Source: Pyrocephalus nanus
Taxonomy: Eukaryota > Chordata > Aves > Passeriformes > Tyrannidae
NCBI GenBank assembly: GCA_038380795.1
Contig: CM076261.1
Coordinates: 9,554,556 to 9,618,555 of the forward strand
Length of the DNA: 64,000 bases
Direction: 5' to 3'
The position numbers were made by a program, and so were the translations under genes. Position 1 is the stretch's first letter, and every line of letters begins with the position of its first letter. Of this stretch, positions 54,601-64,000 are shown piece after piece. The notes beneath the pieces were generated by a model. It was not told where the DNA came from, made no database searches, and saw only the letters and a list, made by a program, of their open reading frames with translations.

Positions 54601-57600
54601 CAGCCTGTAATTTAGGGCATAGTCATCATTTCCCTCCCAGTGAGTAGCTCTAAATAGGTTAAGCCCAATTCGAACTGCTGTCAAAAAGGTGGCTGAGTAC
54701 TTACAGGCAATCAGGACAACACAAACACTTTTCTGTGTGTTACATGCAAAGTAAAAGTCAGGAAACAAGACATTTTGACAGAGTGATCTTCACTTTCTTC
54801 AAATGTTCTATGTCCCATCCCCTTCATCAGCTTGAAAAATTTCACCCTAACTCCCTTCAGTTTATTTTCACTACTTCAGCACTATTCCTGAGCCCCAACT
54901 AGTATTCTGCTTCAGCATCTTTAATATCTCAATTTCTTCACCAGTTACATCTGTTAACTCAACCCAGTACAGCATGTGTTCTCTGTGACTTGATGTGATT
55001 TATTTTCTATTTATCCTTTGCTGTCTGTTCCAGAGCTTATTCCATACCACTTTGCTTGCCTACGCAGTATTCTCTCATCAACAGCCTCGTTCAGACATCT
55101 TGGTTTTCCCTCCAACAAGAATTATTTCATATTTCCCTTTACATAATTTTCTTTTACTGACTTCTGCTCATTTTTCTGTGTGAAATATCATGTTGCATTA
55201 GCTTCAAGGATGCACAGAGCTACAGGCTGTAAGTTCAAGTCCAACTCTCACTGACAGGTCTTAATATTCCTGCATTCTGCCCAGCTTCATTGATGTTAAC
55301 AAAACCTCATGTAGCCTCTGTTGTAATTTTAAAGACTGATGAGTGATTTCAGAATGCAAATCTCTTCTGCTTTCAGAATAGATGTATCAAATTACGCACC
55401 CACACAAGTCACCCACAGGATAACCCCTAATACAAAGAGGACCAACCTTTCACAGATCAAGAAAATATGCAAAGAGATAAATTTCTTCCCACATATATTT
55501 CTTCCCAGCCTCCTATCTTTTAGCTTAGACGCCTTTGTAACCACCCTGTCAGGAAACCCCTCCTTCCCCATTTACAAGAGAGAAAAACAGTCAGGGAAGA
55601 CTGCTTTCCCTAGGCTAAAATTATCCTCTGTGAATAAACCCTGCCTGCATGAGCTTTCCAGACAGCTTAACTTTCAGAAAGGTCCAAACTCAATTAGTAA
55701 TACTACTGGTCCAGAAGACAAAGCTCATTCTTGAGGGTGTAATGTTGGTACTTCCTGCGGATCATATATAATGCAGCTTTGAAGCTAAAAAGCTTTTTAA
55801 GATTTTCTCCTTTAAATACTTTTTTAAATCTTTAACTCTTAATTTGAGAGAGGATGGATTCAAAATTATTTCTCCATCTGAGTGGTATTTGCTTGTCCCT
55901 GTCTGTGAAACATTTTTAGGGTGTTAGATCCCAATCTTATATAGCAAACTAATGCACTGACATTTGCACCAAACTGCCACCCCTCTGGCACAGCTGATGC
56001 TCTTTATTTAACAGCTGTAGGGTGAGGCTGGCCCTACATCTGAGACCTTTAGTGACAGCTCCTGTATGGGTGCCAGAAGGGTGCAACGCATTTTCCAGAA
56101 TTCCCAAAAGCGTAATTGCAACACACACACCATGGACAGACACTGGACATTAAGTAAGTAAATACTGGTTTAAGGCCAAATTTCACTTTTAACATTTTAA
56201 AATAATATTCTCCTTTCTGAGATCTGATCTAAGTTTTTTGAAGTTCTGTGGGCTGACAAAGCAGTCACAAAAAATTCAGATTATAATCTGCAAAGTCACT
56301 TCTCATCTGATCAGTTCAGCAAATTAAGAAACAAGACTCAATTCTGACAAACCGAGAAGCAAGTTGTGTCCTGATTTTTTACCTCTGAATCCGAGCTGTC
56401 AAGTTCAGCCAGCGTGGGAGCTTTAAGGAGTCTCTTGCGTTGTACTGTCACTTGTGTGGCCCCATTCTGCTTTCCTTGAGGTGCCGGGCCACCGTTCACT
56501 ACAGAGGCATCCACTGCTTTTCTGCCAGCCTCTGGTGTTGGCACATCTAGCAAAAGAAACAGAACAATTGGTGTTTGGAACTAATAAGTACTTTGCCTTC
56601 TCAAATCTTACTGTCAAGGCAATACACACAAAAAGGAAAAAAAAAAAAAATCATTGTGATAGTTATATGTGTGCAGTTGTTCTACTCCCAGCAGTATGCT
56701 GCTCGGAGAACTACAGGCAATGGCTTGTGGTACAGAAGCAGTATGAAAGAATGAAAGCCATGGCAAAAGCAGCAGTGCCTAACAGCATAACACTAAAACC
56801 CAACCTCAGGGGAACCCAAATCAACTTTTAAAAAAACTGCCTGTGTTAAACCCGAAAATATTCTTCCTTCAATGTATAACCTATAATTAACTATTTTTAA
56901 AGTGCCAGAAGAATGCACAGCCATATCTGGGCAAGTGGGTTTCCAGTGAATCTGATGACACCACCACACAGAAATTAAGAGGTTTAACATGGAGTAAACC
57001 CTGTTTTTCCTGTGAGGACAGATTTGCACTTTATTCTGCAGTATAAAGAAAAGGAATGAAAATGAGGTAAATAATAAGCATTCCTCAAACATATGCACAA
57101 CTCTTAGGCTTGCATGGCCATTTGTATTAAAAATATATCTGTGATGTCAGACCTTCATGTAACAGCAGAAACATGAGGCTCCAGCTCTATTTTCATCTAC
57201 ATGAGTTTTACAAGGATGTAACTCCATGGAGTAAATTACTTGGGATTTCTGCCAGCGTGCAATGAGGATGCATCTCAGATAATGTAAGCTTTGGGTCTGC
57301 TGTGCTTAGCCCAGCTTAGCTTAGACATTAAGATAATGGCTTAGGCTTTGATATTTTAGAGGAGCTTAGAGTTTGGTCTGATAAATCAGTTTTATCCCTG
57401 TAAAAGTACAAAGTGTAGTATTCCAATCTGAAGAAAATTATGTTGGAGGGACAAGGAAGAGAAGCTGTTAATCTCCCATTTGCATGTATGCCTAAGCATC
57501 TGGTCTTTCTACAAATGTGTTTTTCTACTCACGTAATTATAGGACTCCTTCCCCAGTCTTGTAATAACAAAGTACCTCCAGTTATTATAAGGGTAATGAT

Positions 57601-60600
57601 GAGTTATTATTCCCAATTTTACACATGGTGAAAAGAGGCACAGAAGGTCAAGTGACTTGTACCTTAGGTTACTGGGAGGACTATGACAGAGAAACTATAT
57701 CATCCAGATATTCAGAGCGCCAACAATGTAAGTACTCACGCATCATTTGGAGTTACTTACATGTCCTGGTATAAACAGACACAGTCATGGCTGCTACAAC
57801 ACCATTTGAATTAATAAAGCCAACTTTGCACTAGGTAAATCAAAACTACAGTCTAGACAAAGCTCAGCTACAGTAGCAGGTCTGTTATACAACATTCTCA
57901 CCAGAGCAGCTATTGAAACAGAATAAGGAGAAGAGTAATTTAAATCAATATATATTGCAAAGAATCATTCAGGGTATTGTTAAACGCTAGAAACTGAGCC
58001 AGAAAGGGCAGGGGATATATTCTAGTTCCTCTGTAAATCATACCTTTAACTGGGAGTATATGAAAAGGCCATTATTTGGGCTACTGAAGTTATGGTGACA
58101 TTCCAAGCCTATGAATCTGTGTACTACAGTGTCATTACTGCCTTCAGGTCCTCCCTACAAAGAGCTGCAATCAAAGACTTAGACTCTCTAACCCTTAGTT
58201 CCTATCTTCAAAGGCTTTGCTAATGGGTGTCCTGACTACCACTATGCCTTATAGGTCATGGAGTTTTTTTTCCTTCTAGATTTCTGTGAGTACAGCATGG
58301 GCGTCCTCCACATCAAATGCATTCCTGCTCTAAGAGCCGCTCAGTGCAATCCCAGAAAGGGACAGCAGGAAAACAAAACCCAAACTGCCTCCCCTCCCTG
58401 CTGCCAATGCCACTTCTTGAGACTTCATAATTAGCTGGCATGCAGTTGATTGAAGAAGCTTCAGGTTTCCCAAATGAGTAAGAAAAAAACCTTTGACTTG
58501 TCTTTCGATTGCACAGGGCGGTTCCTGAACAGACTGCCCAAGGAAGCAGCCCCAGCAACCCAACAGCCAAAGGTGGTGCCCTTTCTCCCCTAAACCTGCT
58601 GGGTGGTGACTCCTCTGCCTGATGGTAGGGTGGGTGAAGAATGGCCTGTAAGCACTGTCGGACTCATTGAGACAATAAAGGATGGGAAGGCCAAAGCATA
58701 TCCCTCCTGCCAAAAAATAGAAGACACAATAGGTCTGGGGAAAGGAAAAAGGGGGAAACACCCACTGGACATCCCCTAGCACTATGGCAGATGATAGAAT
58801 GTGTTTTTACATCATAAATTCTTCTCTGGTGGGTTTTTTGTTTGTTTGGTTTAGGTGTGGGCTTTTTTCCTAAGAATTAGGCCCAATTTCTTTTAAGCCA
58901 CAGATGGAAATTTCTGGTCCATTTTGGAGGTAATTTATGTAGCCAATCACTATCTGTGAAGCCTAAACCAGCTGTGATTTGAAGTCACACATGCATGAAT
59001 TGTTCACACATATTTCTGAGTTGCTCATAGTTTTCTTAAAACACAAGAGAAGCTTTAGGTGAATCAAGAAGACACTTCAACATAGTATTTGTTTTCAAGG
59101 GCTCTTCAGTAGGAAATATAATTTATCACCATTCTTTCCTTAAAAAAAAACCAGGGAGCTTTTACAACTTGCAAGCACTAAAGAATAATTTAAAAATTGA
59201 ATAAAATTAGAAAACTGTCCAATCTATAAAACCCATTTGGTCAATCAAGTTCAGTTTCTCATTCTTGCACTTGCAGTACAGGATACATATGAATAAATGG
59301 ATTATCATAACTGAAGAAAAAGATCATGAAATTTTCATTTCAACAAACAGATTTCAAGAAAAGTAACTTGTTCCAAAAATAAAACCAGAATTTGTTAGCA
59401 AACACAGATGAAAAAATGACTTCTCTCTTTAAGTTATTTTAGTGATGTACTCAGGCAACAGAAACATTACCAGGTAGCAAATAATTGTACATCATCATCA
59501 TAAACAAAATAAAAATTATCAGGACAAACAAGGCAGAAAAAACAAATAGACTAACGTTTATAAAAATGAATGAGACAGAAGAAATGAATGGACAGTTCTT
59601 TAAAATGAAATTTTTTTTTTTTTTAAATTGACAGGAGTCCACAATCTCTGGTTTCATAGATGTTTTGAAGACAATTCCAATGATATTAAAAAAAGGCTTG
59701 TGTCTGTAATGGCCTGGGGTTAAGAATTTATTAGAGAGTTAGACACACTGGGAGAGTGTCATTTCTCCCTGTTTTCAAGCAGCAAGTACAATGAACAGTA
59801 TCTGCAAACTGGATGAATATGTTTGGCTTCTTTTGAGTTCTTCTCTAAGCTATCATTACAACAGGCAAATCAAAGAAGAGAAGGTCTTGATTTGATTACT
59901 TGATCATTTTGTTGGGCTTCCCTGACTAGCCTTAAGGTGGGGGAGACAAAAAACCCCCACCCTAGGATAATATGAAATGCACCTTTATTTACGTGTAAGA
60001 TTACGTCTCTTGCGAAACAAGGAATTAAGCAGACCACAAATTACATGTAAACCACAGCAGTCATGTAACCATACGCTGTCTGCCTCCTAACCAGCTCTCC
60101 TTGGCAAAGAGTGGCAACAAAAATGTGAATTTTGCTCTAGACAGCAAATATACTCCTCAAGATTATAATTGTTTACACTGCATTTAACGAAGGCTAAAAT
60201 GGATTTGCAGAATTAATACAGGTTTACTTTTTGTTAGTTAGGATGATGATATATTGGGTATTCTTATATAATGAATAAAGGTAACAGAGATGGGCTGTTC
60301 CTTTCAGTGGACTTAAGACATTGAAGTCAAACCTGAGAACTAATAAATCAGTGTAACAAACTGCCAGCCCTTTGCTGGTGTTTTCATCATATGTATTATT
60401 ATGTTATCTAAATTAAGAGTTTACCAGGACCTGGTGGAGTCCTTTCTCACACTGGTCTGAGGCAGAGATGATCTAAAAGTAAAAATTCCCAAGAAATTTG
60501 GGGTTAAATGCTTCAGTTTCCTTTTCTTCTCTCCCTGCACACCTCCTAATGTACAAACTTTCTGAAATAATAACTTTGAAGCAGCCATGCATACAGCTTT

Positions 60601-63476
60601 GAGGTAAGACCTGGAGTGTTAAGAGTGGGAATGACTGATCTGCATTCAACACTGCATTGAAATCAAACTGCTTTTAAGGTGGTTTTCTATTACAGGAAGA
60701 GGGCAAGGACTGCCCTGGTCCCTATCTGAATGATATCTGAGTACTTCTCAGATATCTCACTACAGGTTACTCTTTCTATTCTACCAGTAGGGAACAGCAG
60801 TGTAAAAGGAGGTCCCAGGCATCCCTACTCTCCTCTTCAGGAGAGCAGCAGGCAGATGCCTGGGGCTGGGCACTGTGACATACCAACTACACCAGCAAAA
60901 GTCTTCTCAGCGTTGGTCTGCATCGTTCCTGTCGCAGACAGCATGCATAATATACACCTGCACCTGTCCTTTAGCACTTAGTAGGAAACACTGCTGTTTT
61001 TCAGCTGGTTTGTGTTGTTTTTTTTCATGACAGCAATTCCATCAAGCAGAGAGCAATGAAAGCAGTGAAAAGGCAAGTGTGTGGAAACAGTGATGAAAGC
61101 GCAGTACAGCCTCTCTGCTTCCAAAATAAGGAAAAAAGTAAAAGCATGCAAACCATTCAAAATTACTGCTTATCTGCTTACTATCAATATCCCAACCCAT
61201 TTAATTCGCTTGCACTGCTCATCTGGTGTCTCACATCTATCTAGCTGGAATGTTTTAATCATCCAGAATTTACTGCTAAGGACAACTTATCAGATCACTC
61301 AGTCACGCCATACTTGCTGAGAACTACATGACTCAAAAAACCAAAATCAATCACATCTGGGAGGTGGATAAAGAAATCAGGAAGAGTTCTTCAGTGGTCA
61401 GTCAAAAAGAGCAAATCCAAGTACAGTACAGATTGCTAAAGCTACTTTAAAACAAAAACAGGACAGTGATGAATTAATAGATTATAAAGGGAGCTTTTAC
61501 AAAATATTGTTGGGATTTAAACAAATCAGGATGTCTCAGAATTCTTAAAAATAAAAGGCAAGGGAAGAAGCGAACAGACACATGTCAAAGGACAGACCTA
61601 AACATTTCCCTTTTGTTGGTCACCGGCACATTCAGTTTTATAATTTTAAAACTGAAGGAACTTTTGGCGTATCTGAAAGTAGTGATACTTTTTGGAAAAC
61701 TGAAGTTTGCCTGTTTATGCTACTATCTGAGGCCCTGGGGACCCTGCAGCTTTCAGCAGAGTAAAACATGATACCATGTACATATGTAATTTTAATCCCA
61801 CCAGACAGCTGTAGGAGCTGTACAATGCACCATGAGTGTAAGGTTTCACAAAAAGGCTCGAGCTGGATTAACAGCTTGTCACCGCCTCTGACGGGGAGAG
61901 CCCATTTCTTCCTCCCTTCCACCCATGCTCATCACCTGCCCTCCTCAGCCAGCTCTCTGATCATCTGATCAGATACTAAATGGGTTTAAATCACTAAAAG
62001 AACAGAAGACCAACCTGTTAAAAAATTAAAAGTATTTTTGTTCCTGGCTTACATGGGTCTAACCAGGCCATCTTGTGAATAAATGAGCAGGGCTTGCACA
62101 AAGGAGGAGGGGGAATCTCATGCATAGAGGAGAGCTTGGGAAGGAGAGGGAGCAGCGAGTCCCCCCTCCCCTCTCCACAGTGAAAAACTGATTACTTGGC
62201 TCAGCCAGAACAGGGGGTCACGTGTGTTCCCATATTGCGTAACTATTTTAGTTTTTATGTTATAGTTACTGAAAAACTTCTATATGGTCTTTCTAGTTCA
62301 CAGTATGCCAGCATTTCAATCAGATGATGCCTTTTTGTGGGGAAAACAATCAGATGAGGCTAAAGGGTGCATGGAGAAACAGGATGAGAACTCTGCAAAA
62401 GTCTCAGATGAGATGTTTCTACATGCAACTCTAAGGAAGGAGGCGAGGGGGTACAGAGAGCATGGATTCATTTGGAGACTTCTTTTGGGAGTCACCTCAG
62501 GGAAATTAGGTAAGAGCTAGCATAAGATAGTTAGCTCTCCTCAGCAGGCAAACCTTTGGGGCTGATGTTGAGTATTTCCAACATCAGTGGTGGAATCTTT
62601 GAGCCTGAACATCCCAGAAAGTTAGTGTATAATGAGGAAGGAATGAATTTATTTTCTGGTTAGTAGGTACAGACTCTTCTGACACTGCTGACTCTAAAGA
62701 AGAATATGTTTGTACAGTTACTGCTTGTCCTAACTAATGGCTCACAAAGAGGAAACTTGAAATTTTATATTAGATTGTTGATGAAGGATCAGCCATTGAA
62801 TCCCCTGTAGCAGTTATTACCAGCAAACCTTATCAATTTATTCTGCTAATCAGTAAAGAAGAAAGGTTTAGCCTCTTTTTTAGTGAACCTCTTTGATTTC
62901 ACAGCTCACAAACCTTTTAATGTAAAGACACTCAGCAGAACTGAGAGTTTCTTTCTAGATTAGTGTATAGGTATATTTCATTAAATCTAGAAAGGTGGAC
63001 GAGTTCAAAGCTAGTTTTTGGATCCTTGTGAGAAATGAAGTACTGCTAAAGATGGTCTAGTCAAAAAGTGAGTACAAAGACACAAAGGTCAGATTAATAA
63101 ATAAAGCAATCAAACTTGAAGGCGACACTGTATTTTGCAATCCTTTTAAGAGTCTGGAATTGCTCTGGGTCACCTTTTTCTGGTAATCTGTTTAAGCAGA
63201 ATTCCAACACTCTACTTCAGGTGAAATGCAGATGTTTCCTATACCTAGGCATCGCTTTGTGGCAAGGGAAATGGAGGTATCAATAGCTAATTTATATACA
63301 TTTTTTATTTTCACTGACCATGTATTGGAAGAATCCCTTCAAGTTTCTTTCCTAAATGGGAATTCAACATACAGATGGAACAAATTTCACAATAAGCACA
63401 ATAACCACAGGTCAGGTGGTATAGGACATTTTACCTGACAAGTCAAAACTGTAAGACATGCTAAGTGGCCGGATTG
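42403..63476 (-). CDS. SPIRE1: SPIRE1, actin nucleator (C-terminal half; 5' exons outside window)
   Basis: Spire proteins nucleate actin with their KIND and WH2 domains. They bind membranes and vesicle regulators through a C-terminal Spir-box and modified FYVE zinc finger, acting with formins and myosin V. Exons in transcript order: 63476-63435 (cassette), 56546-56383, 53023-52933, 52086-51944, [49263-49090, optional], 45753-45616, 44560-44490, 43733-43706, 43617-43487, 42655-42403. All have AG/GT ends and consistent phases. The frame ends [17 protein letters not shown] then TGA, almost identical to the mammalian SPIRE1 end. About 340 residues are coded without the two optional exons, against about 750 for the whole human protein. 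The KIND and WH2 exons must lie beyond base 64000. The [13 protein letters not shown] linker motif and the SPIRE1-like tail separate it from SPIRE2. Confidence 0.96.
43487..43617 (-). CDS. SPIRE1: SPIRE1 exon after zinc-finger core
   Basis: [43 protein letters not shown]. This is the insertion loop that makes the Spire FYVE 'modified', before the last Cys pair. Phase 0 to phase 2. Confidence 0.95.
43706..43733 (-). CDS. SPIRE1: SPIRE1 modified FYVE microexon (28 bases)
   Basis: Codes PVCSQCCKK after completing a split Arg codon. It carries the next zinc-ligand group (CSQCC). Acceptor TTACACAG, donor GTAAGT. Since 28 is not a multiple of three, skipping would shift the frame. Confidence 0.94.
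44490..44560 (-). CDS. SPIRE1: SPIRE1 modified FYVE exon 1
   Basis: [20 protein letters not shown] then FCKR. It supplies the first two Cys pairs (CFCC and CQFC) of the modified FYVE zinc finger and the aromatic FSFFTWSY loop. Confidence 0.97.
45616..45753 (-). CDS. SPIRE1: SPIRE1 Spir-box exon
   Basis: 46 codons: [46 protein letters not shown]. This is the Spir-box, a helical segment resembling a Rab-effector motif, leading into the zinc finger. Phase 0 on both sides. Confidence 0.97.
49090..49263 (-). CDS. SPIRE1: SPIRE1 candidate exon C (mitochondrial isoform SPIRE1C)
   Basis: A 174-base open exon, exactly 58 codons, phase 0 on both sides. Acceptor TCTATTGTTCAG, weak donor GTTTGC. It lies in the intron between the SSRSL and EEFCYP exons, where insertion keeps the frame. 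It codes [39 protein letters not shown] and [19 protein letters not shown]: a hydrophobic, Ala/Cys/Met-rich middle flanked by basic residues, unlike the polar linker. The mammalian SPIRE1C isoform, which targets the outer mitochondrial membrane, is defined by an extra exon of 58 residues (from memory). The match in length, phase and place is the reason for this call; no expression evidence is available. Confidence 0.78.
49345..49372. repeat. ATG/ATA/ATT trinucleotide microsatellite
   Basis: Short run of 'atgatgataataataataataatt' about 85 bases upstream (transcript sense) of candidate exon C. Confidence 0.8.
50205..50336. repeat. A/C-rich low-complexity tract
   Basis: Blocks of AAAC, CCCC and long A runs. 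In SPIRE1 transcript sense it is a TTTG/GGGG-rich tract with several G runs, about 950 bases upstream of candidate exon C. Confidence 0.9.
51944..52086 (-). CDS. SPIRE1: SPIRE1 linker exon before Spir-box
   Basis: [38 protein letters not shown] and PSKQSSRSL. Basic, Pro-rich and nearly identical to mammals. Ends in phase 0 at donor GTAAGT, so a whole-codon exon can be inserted after it. Confidence 0.96.
52933..53023 (-). CDS. SPIRE1: SPIRE1 Ser-rich linker exon
   Basis: [20 protein letters not shown] then [10 protein letters not shown]. Aligns with the human ETLHKSTSSSSVSPSF segment. Weakly conserved and disordered. It ends one base into the Met codon completed by the next exon. Confidence 0.9.
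53024..56382 (-). other. SPIRE1: SPIRE1 intron without recognised content
   Basis: 3.4 kb of AT-rich sequence. No exon, CR1 copy or RNA gene recognised. The open frames at 55339-55734 and 54995-55183 on plus have no family resemblance. Confidence 0.5.
56383..56546 (-). CDS. SPIRE1: SPIRE1 linker exon with putative myosin V-binding motif
   Basis: [19 protein letters not shown], then a variable stretch, then [19 protein letters not shown] and SE. The [16 protein letters not shown] block is the most conserved part of the linker between WH2 and the Spir-box. From memory it corresponds to the myosin V globular-tail-binding motif of Spire proteins. Donor GTAAAA, ends in phase 0. Confidence 0.94.
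56547..63434 (-). other. SPIRE1: SPIRE1 intron upstream of linker exon
   Basis: 6.9 kb between the 14-codon cassette and the linker exon. AT-rich, with short homopolymer runs. I found no additional exon or recognisable mobile element. The 58313-58782 minus open frames look incidental. Confidence 0.5.
63435..63476 (-). CDS. SPIRE1: SPIRE1 14-codon cassette exon
   Basis: 42 bases between acceptor TTTTTACAG and donor GTAAAA. With flanking phase 1 it codes [14 protein letters not shown]. Because it is 14 whole codons, skipping keeps the frame (split Asp codon). Known mammalian SPIRE1 isoforms differ by 14 residues in this region (756 against 742, from memory), which fits a cassette exon. Confidence 0.85.
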
Positions 63477-64000
63477 CTGTAAAAAAAGAAACAAAAACAA
63501 CAAAACAAGAAAACGATTCAGCTATTAGAAAAGCAGAGGGATAATGAAAACAAAAGATTAACTCCACTTAAGACATTTTGGATTCTGTTGTCTAAATCCA
63601 AAATGTGTCAGACATACTACTGCTTCACTGTAGTAAAGCTCAAAGTCTGAGAACTACAGTAGCATAAATGGGACTTCCAAACAGAGCAATTATCAATATA
63701 TTAGTATAGTTGTAGAATGAGATCTTTGGAATTCAATAAATCAAATATCGAAACAAGAGGCAAGTATCTTAAAAATTTAGTATTTTCAAATAAAATGCCA
63801 TGAAAGAGAAAAAGGGAAAAGGGAAAGAGGAGAGAAAGCTGAAAAGAAAATTGAAAGCACAAAGCCACATTTCACACAAGTTTCAGTGACCTGAAATAAA
63901 GATATTTCTAATTTTTTTAAGCATAATCTCCAATGATTATAATTAAACTAATAAAGAGAGACATTCAAGCTAAGCTTGAACAGTAGTTTCCTTGAAGAGG
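63477..64000 (-). other. SPIRE1: SPIRE1 intron (partial) at right edge
   Basis: Follows the acceptor of the cassette exon. Purine-rich low-complexity tract at about 63800-63860. The expected upstream SPIRE1 exon (the [21 protein letters not shown] region) is not present before the edge. Confidence 0.5.

Noticed and set aside
60241..60340. GATGATGA and later CTGA, resembling snoRNA C and D boxes
   Set aside because: Spacing is too long, there is no terminal stem, and the motif is simple-sequence; chance is likelier.

Overview
The window is vertebrate nuclear DNA, almost certainly from a bird. It has long introns with canonical GT/AG ends, two CpG-island promoters, and many 3'-end fragments of CR1 LINEs, the dominant avian retroposon. 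The gene order AFG3L2 - PRELID3A - SPIRE1 is the one known from human 18p11.21. The species cannot be fixed from the sequence.

Layout. (1) Bases 746-18644, minus strand: AFG3L2, a subunit of the mitochondrial inner-membrane m-AAA protease. Fourteen coding exons are present. They give 595 codons, from the start codon through both membrane segments, the whole AAA+ module and the HEAGH zinc motif. The last part of the protease domain lies before base 1. (2) Bases 18340-21960: two CpG-island promoters facing away from each other, AFG3L2 leftward and PRELID3A rightward. The 2.5 kb between them is filled with CR1 fragments and a probable solo LTR. (3) Bases 21656-32870, plus strand: PRELID3A (SLMO1), a mitochondrial intermembrane-space lipid-transfer protein of the PRELI family. 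It is complete and has two alternative last exons. (4) About 32.9-38.6 kb: intergenic DNA without a recognisable gene. (5) About 38.6 kb to the right edge, minus strand: the 3' part of SPIRE1, an actin nucleator. It includes the long 3' UTR, the modified FYVE and Spir-box exons, the linker exons, a 14-codon cassette and a 58-codon exon that fits the 'exon C' of the mitochondrial isoform SPIRE1C. The KIND and WH2 exons lie beyond base 64000.

Theme. All three genes touch mitochondrial membranes: m-AAA proteolysis, phosphatidic acid transfer between the two membranes, and actin assembly at the outer membrane through SPIRE1C. AFG3L2 and PRELID3A share a divergent promoter region with CRE-, ETS- and NRF1-like sites. 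The most notable items are the PRELID3B-like alternative tail of PRELID3A, the SPIRE1 exon C candidate, and an unrecognised two-exon reading frame antisense in a SPIRE1 intron. No prokaryotic or CRISPR-type system, tRNA or rRNA gene was seen.
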